The notes under the pieces: model-generated | Database searches by the model: none | What the model saw: only the letters and a program-made list of their open reading frames with translations | Told to the model about the DNA's origin: nothing | Position numbers and translations under genes: made by a program | Shown here: piece after piece, positions 1-12,206 of the stretch | Layout of the letters: the number at the start of each line of letters is the position of its first letter | Numbering within the stretch: position 1 is the first letter of the stretch | Assembly: GCA_019321725.1 (NCBI GenBank) | Contig: CM033118.1 | Location: 14,472,071 to 14,536,070, forward strand | Reading direction: 5' to 3' | Length of the DNA stretch: 64,000 bases | Source: Paulownia fortunei | Taxonomy: Eukaryota > Streptophyta > Magnoliopsida > Lamiales > Paulowniaceae

Positions 1-717
1 CCTTTGAAAGAATTAACACTATGCCATGATTGAGAATTTCCTATCAAATGGTCTAGATATTCTTGGGCTTTATCAGGTTCTTTATCAAGAAATTCACCAT
101 TACATAATGTTTCAACAAATTATTTTGTTTCAAGAGTTAAACTTTCATAAAAGAAATTAATTAAGCGCCATTTTTTAAAAACATAACATGGGCATGAATT
201 GAACAAATCTTTAAATCTTTCCTAATATTGAAAGAAAGCTTCATTAAAATTTTGAGAAAAAATTTGGATTTGTCTTTTCAAAACATAAGTTTTATTAGCT
301 GGAAAGAACTTTTTCAAAATTTAACTTACATTTCTTGCCAAGTGCCAACTGACCTAGGTTTTAAAGAATTAAGTCAAGTTTTTGCTTTATCTTTTAAATA
401 AAAAGAAAATAATTTGAGCATAACAATCTCATTTGTACAAGTTTGAACTTCAAAAGTGACACATACTTCACAAATTCTTTTAGATGCAAGTAAAGGCTTT
501 CAAAGTCTAAACTATGGAAATTAGGAACTAAAGAGATCATACTTACCTTGAACCGAAAGTTATTTGTATTGAGAGGAAAAATGAAACAAAAACGAGAAGT
601 ATTTTGAAGAGGTTGCAAGTAATAATGTATGCACCTATTGATTCTCATTTTTATCCCACACACTTTTATTTTCAGCCATAGTGGAAGTGTGTGGAGGTGA
701 CTCAAACAAATTTTCAA
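1..717 (-). pseudogene. Athila-like Ty3/Gypsy gag remnant (element D1)
   Basis: Read on the reverse strand, the region encodes a broken retrotransposon capsid (gag) protein. One open stretch (394-717) contains FIFPLNTNNFRF, a SLVPNFHSLD segment and YLHLKEF, which resemble the N-terminal capsid of Athila-type plant Gypsy elements. Further downstream in other frames come LKDKAKT and ERFKDLFNSCP (the latter near 200), both typical of the retrotransposon gag domain, and then a CNGEFLDKEPDKA-like stretch near 60-110. Stops and frameshifts separate these pieces, so no functional protein is made. Gag follows the 5' LTR (878 upward) and the degraded primer site in the right order. The rest of the element lies beyond the left edge of the window. 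Assignment to gag is firm; the exact lineage (Athila rather than another Tat-group member) rests on my recognition of the motifs. Confidence 0.8.
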
Positions 718-853
718 ACAGAGTTTTAGATTTATTTCAAGCTAAACAACGAGAATTATAATTACGATACCATATGAACATATAATCGTAAAGAAAACAA
801 ACACATAATATTTAAAAGGGAAATATTTACAAACCTGAATACTTACCTTGTCT

Positions 854-871
854 TTCCTAACAACGATGTAA
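854..871 (-). other. Decayed tRNA primer-binding site of D1
   Basis: Just inside the LTR end, the reverse strand matches about 10 of 18 positions of the Athila primer site seen intact in this window at 60004-60021 and 13514-13531. Seven of the eight differences are C/T or G/A changes, as expected from deamination of methylated cytosines. The flanking AAGTTTTT leader is kept. Confidence 0.5.
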
Positions 872-877
872 AAAACT

Positions 878-2156
878 TGCTACAACTTTAAGGATGCAAA
901 CCCAAGTACAGGTTGTGTCAAGTAAAAAAATTCTCGAGTCCGAGGTTGATCCATATGGATGTTGTTTGAAATTTTTTGGATTATATTTCTTAAGAAAAAG
1001 TTAAGCTATAACTAAGAAATCAAAGTAATAAAAGCACTAAGGATTAGGGATTTGCTCTTGAGTTTTGGATAGAGGAATGATTCTTTATTCTTTTTACCTC
1101 TTTTAAATGTCACTATTAGAATCCATACATAATGAAGGTTCTAATGAGAAAATGTTATCAAATAGCTCATGCATTAATATTATCATGATATTGTCTTACT
1201 ATTTGCAAATTATCTCTTAATACCAATACTTGTTTATGGGATCAAACATTTATTCACATATTTGTCTATAATAAATCAAGGTTTCATGTTAACAGTCGGT
1301 GGAGTAGAACCGTATAATAAGTTAAATGAACCCATGTATTTATTGTGCAATTGGTGATACATAAATAAAGAATTGCCACTAAACAAGAAGGGTTTTAATG
1401 CCAACACTTATTTATGGGATTAAGTATTTATGCATACCTTTGTCTACAATAAATTAAGGTTTCAAGTTAGCAATCGGTGTAGTAGAACCGTAAAATAAGC
1501 TAAATGAACCCAAATATTTGTTATGCCATTGGTGATACATAAATCAAGAATCCCCACAAAACAAGGAGTGTTTTAATTATTTATAGGATTAAGTATTTAC
1601 ACATACTTTTGTCTACAACAAATCAATATTTCACATTAGTAGTCGGTATAGTAGAACTGTAGAATAAGCTAAATGAACCCAAGTATTTGTTGTGTCATTG
1701 TTGATACATAAATCAAGAATCACCACAAAATAAGAAGGGTTTCAATCAAAAATTAAAATGATAATACAACACACCTGAACATTATGCAACTTTATAACTA
1801 TTCCTCTTCCTCCATCAAGAGGTTCACCTTTTCTCTTTAGTTAAATGAAATTTAGAAAGACATAATGAAAGTAGAAAAGACAAAAAATAGAAGAGAAACT
1901 AGAGAATACATTTATATTACTAGTAGAAAACCTACATTAATAGAAAATTTAGCCTAAAGAAAGGCAATAATAAAACTTTATTTTCCTCTTTAAAGGTTTT
2001 TGTGTATCTTCAATGACATCCAAGGACCCTTATTTATAATAGAAGAGTGCCTAAATTAGTATCTCCAAATTTACTCCAATTGCACTCCAAATGTACTTCA
2101 AATATGCTCTAAATTCACATGTCTTTCTCAGATATGAATTTAGTCACACATTTTTC

Positions 2157-2157
<1 letters not shown>
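878..2157 (-). mobile_element. 5' LTR of D1 (D-family Athila-like LTR, truncated)
   Basis: On the reverse strand this LTR ends in AAAGTTGTAGCA at 878, next to the primer site. It matches, in inverted orientation, the LTR at 14960-15866 (CTTTATTCCC-side leader, the repeat array and the GAACCTCTTGATG segment are shared) and the LTR entering at 63424. Its other end is lost: homology stops at about 2157, where chloroplast DNA begins. It contains a threefold tandem repeat (1220-1745). Because gag and the primer site lie directly below 878, this is the 5' LTR of a reverse-strand element. Confidence 0.8.
1220..1745. repeat. Tandem repeat, three ~170-178-bp units, inside the D1 LTR
   Basis: Each unit contains 'ttgtctacaataaat', then 'gtagaaccgta', then 'aaatgaaccca', then 'ttggtgatacata', in that order. 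Units begin near 1220, 1399 and 1572. The same unit occurs about twice at 15371-15655 (inverted) and once at 63795-63975, so the copy number varies between members of one LTR family. Confidence 0.85.
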
Positions 2158-2607
<450 letters not shown>

Positions 2608-2632
2608 TCGGATAAATCAAAATTTTTCTTCT

Positions 2633-2740
2633 ATGATTGATCGGTATAAATATCAATAGCTACGAATTGGATTTGTTTCTCCTCAACAAATAAGCGCTTG
2701 GGCCACTAAAATCCTGCCTAATGGAGAGATAGTTGGAGAG
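2633..2740 (+). pseudogene. rpoC1: Nuclear copy of the 5' end of chloroplast rpoC1
   Basis: After a 25-bp spacer from the rpoB stop, 36 codons match the start of the plastid RNA polymerase beta' subunit: MIDRYKYQ, then [19 protein letters not shown], then NGEIVGE. A TAG stop replaces a glutamine codon at position 9. Homology ends exactly at 2740, where sequence of a reversed Del-type LTR begins. The fragment shows that the whole 2157-2740 block came from the plastid rpoB-rpoC1 junction in one piece. Confidence 0.93.
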
Positions 2741-2836
2741 CCAGAGTTCCACCCCTTGTCTTCCCCTGTGATCCTCTAGAAGTCTTCCCACTAGTGGCAT
2801 TGATAAGGGCACAATCAAGTGATCCAACCTCTCATG
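2741..2836 (-). mobile_element. Fragment of reversed Del-type LTR 'H' (left part)
   Basis: The reverse complement matches the LTR of element P around 52268-52350 and 55510-55610 (shared: TTGTGCCCTTATC, CTAGTGGGAAGA, GGGGTGGA). The rest of the same LTR resumes at 9949 after element A, apart from about 22 missing bases, so A inserted into H here. The left end abuts the plastid insert. Confidence 0.8.
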
Positions 2837-5657
2837 TGTGATACCCGAGCCTCTTACTACTCACATGGCCAAATATGATTCATGCATTACGTGTTAATTT
2901 TATATGCTATTTGCATTTCTATTGACATTGCATAATTTATTTCATTTTATACGACATTCTTGAATATTAAACTTAATTGTGAAGCTCTTGTACGGTATTA
3001 GTTATTGAATTTCCTAATCTAAGTAGTTGATTTTATATTGAAATAAGAAGAAAATGAGGTGGATCAATATTAGATATAGATGGGATATATAGGTTATAAT
3101 TTTGGAAGTGTTAAAAGTGTTACTAGTAAGCTTATACGGTTTAATTTGATTTGATCAAGTTACTTCAAAAGTATATATTTGTAAATTAGCATACTTGGGA
3201 TATTGGACATGATATAATGTGATTTAAGTGTCATATTACAAGGCCCATATGTGCATATGATTTTAGAAATGCAAACTAGATAATTCTTTAAGAATCGGAT
3301 GCGAATCGGTTTGGAGATCGAATGAACGGACATAGGATTACCTATGGAAATGAATGGTGATTAAGATAGGTTGCAACCAAATAAAAATAGGTGAGACACA
3401 CAAGATTAGGGCTGCAAGATAAGGGAGAAAATCAGATTTTGCCATTTACTTGCCACCTCATGCTTTCTTATTAAGCTTAAGCTAACATCTCAAGCTAACA
3501 CCTCAAACCCTTCACCCTTAAGCAACGACCAGACCCTCATTTCAGCCATTTTCATCTTCCAAACACACACCTTAATGTCTCCAAGTGATCCAAATTGATT
3601 CCAAGTTGAAATAAAAGCAAGAAAAGCAAAGGAGAAGTGATTACCATCAAGTTAACCTCAAAATCTGCATAGGTAACACTTATCTACGGTTTGCCTTTAG
3701 TTTTCAGATTATTATGAATGGTTTTATTGTTTATTAAGCTTTAAATATCTCTAATAAAAGTGTTAGGAAGTTTTTAGTTAGACTTTGGTGCACAAAGAAA
3801 GGGTTTTTGATGACAAACACTTAATAGGAAATACTTGTGGCAGAAACTGTCATCTTACTGTTTTCTTGTGTTTTAGGCTTCAAAAGTTTATGGTATGTTG
3901 AATAAAACCTATAATTATTACCATTTACATGACTATATATGAGTTAAGAGTATTGGAATGAAGGTTTATCATTTGGAATTGAAATAGAGAATGATATTGG
4001 AGAAACACTCAAACTGCCAAAATAGCAAAATCTGTTTTGGTGTGCTGTGAAGGAAACTGAATTAAGGGAGCTAAATCCATTATTTTTGGTAATAATATGA
4101 CCTGGTTGTCTCATTATATATGTTATCTAAGTATGGTGAAAATATTGGAATGATTGAATATACTTAATGGTGCCAAAACCATTAATGTCATGAAGTGTGC
4201 AAAACTGTCACGGTAGGAAACAATCTGTTTCAGTATGTCGTGAAGAGAGCTGAACTTGGAAAGCTATATCCGTGATTTTTAGAAATTATATGATATGGTT
4301 ACATTTATATACATGTTATCTAAGTGTGGTAGAAATTTGGGAGTGATTGGATATGTTTAGGGATGTTAAAATTATCATGCAACTAAACTTGACAGCAAGA
4401 AAATATGAAAATGTGAATCTGCCACATTTGATCACTTAGCATGTTTCAACCTAGACATGTTGCTATTGAGTGTTAACAATTAGGTACATGCTATTAGAGT
4501 TATAATACTTCAATTACATGATGTTTTCATGTATTTAAGATGAGGAATTGAGGTATTTGAGGGGCTATATTGGGTTCGAGTTTGTGAAAGCTTGATTGTT
4601 AGCTTATAGCTTGGTGTTTAAGGTCTAGTATGAGATTTTGTGCTTTCAACTTGCCAAATTGGGAATGGTGCTTGATGTTGGGTAATATTACAGGCTATTT
4701 TACATCTAAGGTTGGAGAGGAATACTAAACAAATTTAGACTAAGCCACCAACCAAGTGAAAGGTAAGTAAAGATTCATTTGCAACCACAATGCATAGACA
4801 TAGTAGATGTGTGAATTATATGTGATATCATAAATCATATGTGCATAGTAGAGGGCTCTCCATTGAGCATACGTACATGGGCATTGTCATTAGCACGTGC
4901 ATGCATCATATACGAGCATTGTGATAAATCTTGCATTGCACGGCATGATTCTGAGAAAGAAAAATGTTTTACTGACCACTACTAGTGCACCGAAGCATGC
5001 ATGGATTTGCATGGTTTTATGCATGGATTTGTAGGTTCGCGTGTATGGATTTGCGTGCGTATGAGTGTGCATGGATTTGCATGCTTTTATGATTATTGGC
5101 CATTCCGGTGTATGGGATAGTAGCGTTGGTCAGGGGCCAAGAAAGAAATGATTTTGAGAGAAATATTTGATGCATAAAATTGCATTGTGGGCATAGCATT
5201 TTGAGATGCATGACTTGATAGTGTGGATTATTCTTTGACATGCATAATCTTTACTTGCTGAGCGTTAGCTCATATAGTTTATGCATTGTAGGTGAGTCTG
5301 GTGATACTTGATACCATGGACTTACTGGGCAAGCTGTTGGGGTTCCTACAGGTTCTGAGGATCAGTGTACATGGATGACGACCTGTTGGGTTGATTGTTA
5401 ACTTATTTGATTTTGTAGTCTATTGTATTATGTTTTGGGATTTGTACAATGTGTTACTTTTATAATTTTTCTGTACACGGGTACATAAATATTATGATTG
5501 TTATGGGTCATCTGCAGGTATATATATTAGTCTGTGAGTGGGAAAATATTTATTATTTATTAATATGTTGCAGAAAAAAAAAAAATAATGCATGCACACA
5601 GGCTCTATCATGTTAAATTATACTATATATATAGTTCTGTAGTAATGGGGTGTTACA
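2837..5657 (+). mobile_element. 5' LTR of Del-type Ty3/Gypsy element A
   Basis: This LTR begins TGTGATACCCGAG and ends GGGGTGTTACA, followed by a primer site at 5661. It is about 2.82 kb, in the usual range for Del/Tekay chromovirus LTRs. Nearly identical sequence starts at 8906 (the 3' copy) and makes up the solo LTR at 32653-35541. It contains a CATGCA-rich short-repeat stretch near 4990-5085 and poly-A/AT tracts near the 3' end. Confidence 0.93.
4995..5085 (+). repeat. CATGCA-rich short repeats in LTR A
   Basis: The core 'gcatggatttgcatg' and close variants recur about five times with spacing of 15-30 bp, including CATGCATG palindromes. The same block is present in the solo LTR at about 34803-34893. 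In plants CATGCA is the RY motif bound by B3-type factors; whether it acts here is unknown. Confidence 0.6.
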
Positions 5658-5660
5658 GAG

Positions 5661-5673
5661 TGCTATCAGAGCC
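5661..5673 (+). other. Primer-binding site of element A (initiator Met tRNA type)
   Basis: TGCTATCAGAGCC lies three bases after the LTR end and differs by one base from the usual TGGTATCAGAGC site complementary to the 3' end of initiator methionine tRNA. Confidence 0.85.
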
Positions 5674-8600
5674 CAGTTTATGGTTCTGTAGACTGTCCAT
5701 GTACATGACCTTTGAAACTGGTGGAGCACAACCATGCCAGTAAGTTTTATTTGTTGTATAATTCATTTTGTATTTCATGAATAATATTGGCCATGTGTTT
5801 TAAGATTTGGTATAAAATAATGTTGAGGCAGACTCATCAGTAGTAACAGGTACAAATTTTATGGTTGGTATTCTATGTTTAGAGCTACATATTCTATTAT
5901 CTACTACGTATGTAATAAGACTGGATAGGGTACTTGATATATATATATATATGAGGTCAATTATAATGTTTTAATTCCTTCTGGAGGTTCAAGATCAACT
6001 AAATAGATTTTAAGAGTTGTAGGTTAATTTTGTTATATTGGCTAGGATTATGATATAACCTAATGTGTTGATTGATTTATTGAGAATTATGCATGGTGGA
6101 TTATTTCAGGATTATTAAGACTTTTAAATTCTAAGTGATGAAAATTTAGAAATTTTATGGAGGCCATAGCAGGAAAATGTTTACTATTTGGAGAAAATAA
6201 AGAAGATTATCAAATTATAATTTTATACCGTGTAAGAGAGTTGTAAGAAAGAGTTATTATCGATCTTTAGGTTGTGTTAGAATTTTTAGAAATGACCAAG
6301 TTTACTAAAAATTCATTTGTGTGATCTTAGATCTCTTGATACATGTTGAAAAGAAGTTTCTAGGCATGTTATTGACTAACCAATTGATTTTATCCTGGAT
6401 ATAGTTGTAAGAACAAATTCAATCTCTCTTTTAGTTTATCATATACACCTATTGGAATTCGATGAACCTTAAGTGATATTGTTGTAATGTTGGGCAAGGC
6501 ATTAAGGTTTAGTAATTCTCCTAAACAAGCTCCACTTCATATTCACCTACAAGAAAGATGAATCTTGAGGTTATGTATTTTTTTTTATTGCAACTGAATT
6601 GAGTAATAATTTGTAATAAGTACAGATTTTCATATTAAGGTTTATTTGATAAATTAAGATGAGCTACTATGATTTTGAGAATGATTTTAAGTTTGAATTA
6701 ATTATGAATTTCTTGTTGTGCCACTGGGTTGACTAATGCCCTAATTATTTTGATATACATGATGAATAATGGGTTTGATGATTCTATGGGTATGTTTGGG
6801 GTGATATTCATTGATGATATTTTATTGTATAATGAGGAGAAATATGATTGACCTTTCAATATGATCTTGCAAACTTTAAGAAAGTAGAAATTATTTGTTC
6901 GATTTAGTAAATGCGAGCTTTCGGTTATGTAATACAATATTTGGTACTAGTAATTTTCTTAAGAAAGTGTCCTTGTAACTATTCAAAACTTTGAGGTTGT
7001 ATTGAAATAGAGAAGACCAATAAATGTGATAGAAATAAGAAATTTAATTATTACTTAAAGAGAATTGAATTGAGCTTCAGTAGTGACTCCAACTTTAGAT
7101 ATAAGTTATTTATTGTGTATAGTGGTTTATCTCATTGTGTTTTGGTATATGTTTGATATAATATAGAAAAATTACTAGATACTCTTTGAGTTAATTAGAT
7201 TATTTATGTAATACTACATGTTACATTACAAAATCGAAGTACTTGAAATATCTATATACTTAAAAGGAGTTTAACCTGAAGAAAGGATATATATTATTAG
7301 TAACTGAATATATTGTATGATCCATATAACAACAGATGTCATTGGAATGAAATATCTTAATCGACTAATATTCAAAGAAATTTTACATCATAAACTATTA
7401 TGGGAGTTGAAGGTTGTATAGAGGATGAATTAGAGTAAGTGGTGAATTATCTATTTATTAATATTTTGGTAAGACTAATTTTGTTTGATCCAATTCCAAA
7501 TGCTCAAAATAAGGTCGATGAAAGGTTAGGATTAAGATGAAAGGTAGAAAAGTCACTTAAATAGATTTTTGTGATAAGTGATTATAATCATTTAATAAGA
7601 GAGAGGTGCGAAAATTAGGGATACGAAATTACAAGACTAAGTTTTAGGTAATGATCATGTACCTTTTTATTTGTTTTATTTAGTGGTATGAATGATGTTT
7701 GTGATCTCAAGAAAATGTACAGATATCGGATACTAGACGAGCTATTATGGAATATATCGTTAATATTTAGTTTGCCACAAAAAAAGAGATATATGTAAAA
7801 GTTCATATGTTGGAATGACTTAGTTCTGCTTTTATTTTCAAGTGGAAATGGGAAGGCATTCAGAAATTTGTACATGATAATGGAATTGGGTTATTGTTCA
7901 TAGGTTATCTGAATATGCTCATTCTTTCTCAATTTACCTTAGGTATTCCATGAAAATCTATGGAAAGACAAATGTATAGGAAGCAGTTAGACTTTATGGT
8001 TTATTAGTTCTGATGTAGATTTAAGGTCTTTGTCTACTTCCTAGAAGATCTTACTTCAGGTATTGATAACAAAATTATATTTTAGTATTGTGATCATCCA
8101 TGCATCAATGGGCAACCAGGACAAACAAATTAGGCTTTCCAAGATATGCTTGGAGATTGTGCATTAGATTATTGATGTTAATTGAGAAAATTGTTTCTTG
8201 GGAGGAATTTCTTATCACAACAGTGATAAGGCTACTTGGGATAGTTCTCTAAAAGGCATTGTATGATAGAAAATTTAGGTCATCATTTTATTGAAATAAA
8301 ATTGGTGTTCCTTTAGGTTGAATATGGTTTGGGAAATGATAGAAGTGGTAGAACAAATTGCTAATGTGTGGAAACACGTTAGAGGTGACCCTAGAGTTAT
8401 GTAGATTAAAGAGGAATATCGTTGCAATTTATGATAGGGGATCAATTTTTTTGAAGGTGTCTCCAATGAAATGGATTATGCGGCTTGGAAAAAAAAAATT
8501 GGGATGTTACATACAAACTTGATCCTAGGTACATTGATTTATTTTGCATTACTGAGATAATTGAGAAAATTATCTGTAAACTCGACCTTTTTGCATCAAT

Positions 8601-8893
8601 GTCTTGAGTTCACAATGTGTTTCATGTGTTCATTTTAAGGAAGTATATCATGAATCTATATCATCTATTGAAAAGGGACCAATAGAACTAAATTGAGGTC
8701 GGAGATATGAATAAAGACCTATAGAGATTCTAGTAAGGGATGTAAAGTAACTTCAAAATGAGAATATCTCATTAGTTAAAGTACAGAGTAAAAGTCAATC
8801 AACAGAAGAAGCTATTTGAGAAATGGAGGATGAAATGAGAACTAAGAATCCTGAACTTTTTCGGTAAGTGAAATTTTGGGGCGAAATTTTTAT
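5674..8893 (+). pseudogene. Ruined gag-pol of Del-type element A
   Basis: This 3.2-kb internal region is a heavily mutated polyprotein gene. The clearest part is reverse transcriptase at about 6730-6850, which reads LTNALIIL, then MMNNGFDD, then VIFIDDILLY; FIDD contains the catalytic aspartate pair. Near 8600-8880 the sequence resembles the C-terminus of integrase: a VHNVFH-like phrase, then an acidic tail ending NPELF. Many stops and shifts occur and gag is not readable. The internal region is shorter than the ~4.5 kb of intact relatives (compare 25303-29888), so deletions have also occurred. Lineage is inferred from the LTR family and the matching tail of elements C and P. Confidence 0.75.
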
Positions 8894-8905
8894 AAGGAGG
8901 GAGGA
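8894..8905 (+). other. Polypurine tract of element A
   Basis: AAGGAGGGAGGA directly precedes the 3' LTR start at 8906; such tracts prime plus-strand DNA synthesis in LTR elements. Confidence 0.85.
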
Positions 8906-9951
8906 TGTGATACCCGAGCCTCTTACTACTCACATGGCCAAATATGATTCATGCATTACGTGTTAATTTTATATGCTATTTGCATTTCTATTGACATTGC
9001 ATAATTTATTTCATTTTATACGACATTCTTGAATATTAAACTTAATTGTGAAGCTCTTGCACGGTATTAGTTATTAAATTTCCTAATCTAAGTAGTTGAT
9101 TTTATATTGAAATAAGAAGAAAATGAGGTGGATCAATATTAGATATAGATGGGATATATAGGTTATAATTTTGGAAGTGTTAAAAGTGTTACTAGTAAGC
9201 TTATACGGTTTAATTTGATTTGATTAAGTTACTTCAAAAGTATATATTTGTAAATTAGCATACTTGGATATTGGACATGATATAATGTGATTTAAGTGTC
9301 ATATTACAAGGCCCATATGTGCATATGATTTTAGAAATGCAAACTAGATAATTCTTTAAGAATCGGATGCGAATCGGTTTGGAGATCGAATGAACGGACA
9401 TAGGATTACCTATGGAAATGAATGGTGATTAAGATAGGTTGCAACCAAATAAAAATAGGTGAGACACACAAGATTAGGGCTGCAAGATAAGGGAGAAAAT
9501 CAGATTTTGCCATTTACTTGCCACCTCATGCTTTCTTATTAAGCTTAAGCTAACATCTCAAGCTAACACCTCAAACCCTTCACCCTTAAGCAACGACCAG
9601 ACCCTCATTTCAGCCATTTTAATCTTCCAAACACACACCTTAATGTCTCCAAGTGATTCAAATTGATTCCAAGTTGAAATAAAAGCAAGAAAAGCAAAGG
9701 AGAAGTGATTACCATCAAGTTAACCTCAAAATCTGCATAGGTAACACTTATCTACGATTTTGCCTTTAGTTTTCAGATTATTATGGATGGTTTTATTGTT
9801 TATTAAGCTTTCAATATCTCTTATAAAAGTGTTAGGAAGTTTTTAGTTAGACTTTGGTGCACAAAAAAAGGGTTTTTGATGACAAACACTTAATAGGAAA
9901 TACTTGTGGCAGAAACTGTCATCTTACTGTTTTCTTGTGTTTTAGGCTTCA
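8906..9951 (+). mobile_element. 3' LTR of element A, truncated after ~1.05 kb
   Basis: The sequence follows the 5' LTR base for base with rare differences from TGTGATACCCGAG until TTTAGGCTTCAA, then switches to reversed LTR H. The last ~1.77 kb is missing. The bases TCAA at 9948-9952 are shared by both partners, a short homology at the deletion junction. Confidence 0.9.
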
Positions 9952-12206
9952 ACCCCTATGATCCTCCGAAAAGTAATACTCGCTGTACCCCAAATATCAT
10001 ATCAATAAGCCATAGAGGCCTCAGTACACTAGTAGTGGCCAACCAAAATATTTTCTTTCTGAAAATAATGTCATGCATGCAAAACCTCAACTGTGAGCAC
10101 GTGTTATGTATACACGTGTAAATGTTGATGAATGGAATGTTCAATGACACAACGAATCCCATGTCTCATCATCCAAGCAACGTATGCACTATAAAATCTT
10201 TATAATACTCATAATACACTCATTAAGACACAAGGATCACATTTAATATAGATAAGGCAAGAAATACTATGCCTATGTATTATAGTTGCACATGGATTTT
10301 CACTTACTTTGATCAGCTGTGTGTTACTTCTAGGTTTCTTAAGTATTACTCCGCAACCCTAGATGTTAAACAATCTATAAAAATACAAGATATCAATCAC
10401 CATCCTCAATTAACAAGTTCATTATACCTAATGTAGTATAAAGATCTTGAATCTCAATTTAACTAAACAATCTTACTACTTAGAAACTATAACCAAATAC
10501 AACATTCTACGAACCTTTGTTCCATATTTTAATTGTATACTAACCTCAATTAATTAATTTATTATAACTCTTATAACATCTCCCTAAATGTTAGGGATCA
10601 AATGCACCACATCTATGCTAGAACATGCTAATGAACCAAATAGGACAGGTTCACAATTCATATTTTCTTGCTGCCACATTAATTTGCATGATGATTTTGA
10701 CACCCTTGGACATAATTGTTCATCAAAGTAAATGTAACCATTTCATAGAATGGATAAAACTTGTAGATATAGAATCCCAAGTTCAGCTCCTTTTACAACA
10801 TACTGAAACAGATTTTTCCTACTGTGATAGTTTTGCGCACTTCATGACATTAATGGTTTTGGCACCCTTAAGTGTAACTACTCCCAAATTTTCACCAAAC
10901 TTAGATAACATATATAAATAGACAACTAGGTCATATTATTTCCAAAAATAATGGATTTAATGCTGTAAAACCAGCCCCCTTCACATAGGACAGAATCTAA
11001 AATTCAATGGAGACAGTTCTGAGCATCTCTTTAATTGTCATGACATATTTTAATTCCAAAGCTATCCAAACCTAAATACATAATCTTAACTCCTATATAA
11101 ACACATTCATGATGATAAATATAGAATTTACTCAAGGTTTCTTGCATATTTTAAGCTCAATAAACTAGAAATCAACATATAAACAGATTCTGCCCCTTAG
11201 TAGTTCTACTATGTGTTTGTAACCACAAATCATTCTTTGATGCATAATAACTCTATAAATAACCTCTAACATCGTCATGAACAAGATAATAATCTTAATA
11301 AATCACAAAACCCTCAAATAATATAAAAATTGATGTCAAAACTGTATATGAACCTCACCTATGCCAGTTTCAGCTTCTACTTGGGATTATTACTTCCTTT
11401 TGCTTCCTTTGCCCTTTTCTATGACTTGGAATCAATTAGGACTAGATTAGAGAGATTTTAACATGAGTTTGGACCCTAAAAATGACTGAAAATGGTTGAG
11501 GGTCATGGGTAAATAGCTAAGAGTGAAAGAAAGCTTGAGGTGGCACTTGAGGTGCTTGCTTAAGCTTGGTAGCAAGCATGAGGTGGTAGATTATGGTATA
11601 AATCTGACATTTCACCCATCTTTCAAGACTAGATCAGATGTGTCTTACTATACATTAATTTTATTTCACCCTATTTTAATTACCACAAGATACCATAGAT
11701 AATTCATAAGCTAATTTCCTAGCCGTTCATTTAATTTCTTACCCGATTCTCACCCAATTCTTAAATAATTATCCATATTAAAAATTATATAATCTTATAC
11801 ATAAATGAATATTGTAATATCACCTTTAAATCATATTATCTTATGTACAATGTCCCAAATATGCAATTTACTGATATATACTTTTGAAATACCTGGATGA
11901 AATCGAATCAAACCGTATAAGCTTACTAGTAACAACTTTAACACTTCCAAAATTATAACATATATATCTCATTGACATCCAATATTGATCAACCTCATTT
12001 TATTCTTATTTTAATTTAATGTTGATTGCTTATATTATGATGATTGATAACTAACACTATATGAGATTTTCTAGAAATTTAATGATCAAATGTGATTATA
12101 AGGTAAAACGGATCATGCCATGCAGTTTCAATGCAAGCACTTATGAATAACATGTAATGCATGAATCATATTGGCCAAGTGAGTAGTGTGAGGATTTGGT
12201 ATTACA
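9949..12206 (-). mobile_element. Reversed Del-type LTR 'H' (right part)
   Basis: On the reverse strand the LTR starts at 12206 with TGTAATACC, followed by CTCACTTGGCCAATATGATTC, and proceeds down to 9949, where it matches element P near 52245 and 55480. It continues at 2836-2741 beyond element A. It is related to but clearly diverged from LTR A, and it lies in F's protease region. The last ~600 bp of its 3' end is absent, lost at the junction with plastid DNA. It may be a solo LTR or part of a larger element; this cannot be decided. Confidence 0.82.

Noticed and set aside
1220..1745. Repeat array considered as a CRISPR array
   Set aside because: Units are ~170 bp, directly adjacent and without spacers, inside a plant LTR.
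4890..5241. Histidine/threonine-rich frames on the minus strand
   Set aside because: They are translations of the CATGCA repeat in LTR A and carry no independent coding evidence.
9906..10121. 71-codon open frame spanning the A/H junction
   Set aside because: It crosses a deletion junction between two LTRs, so it is a chance frame.
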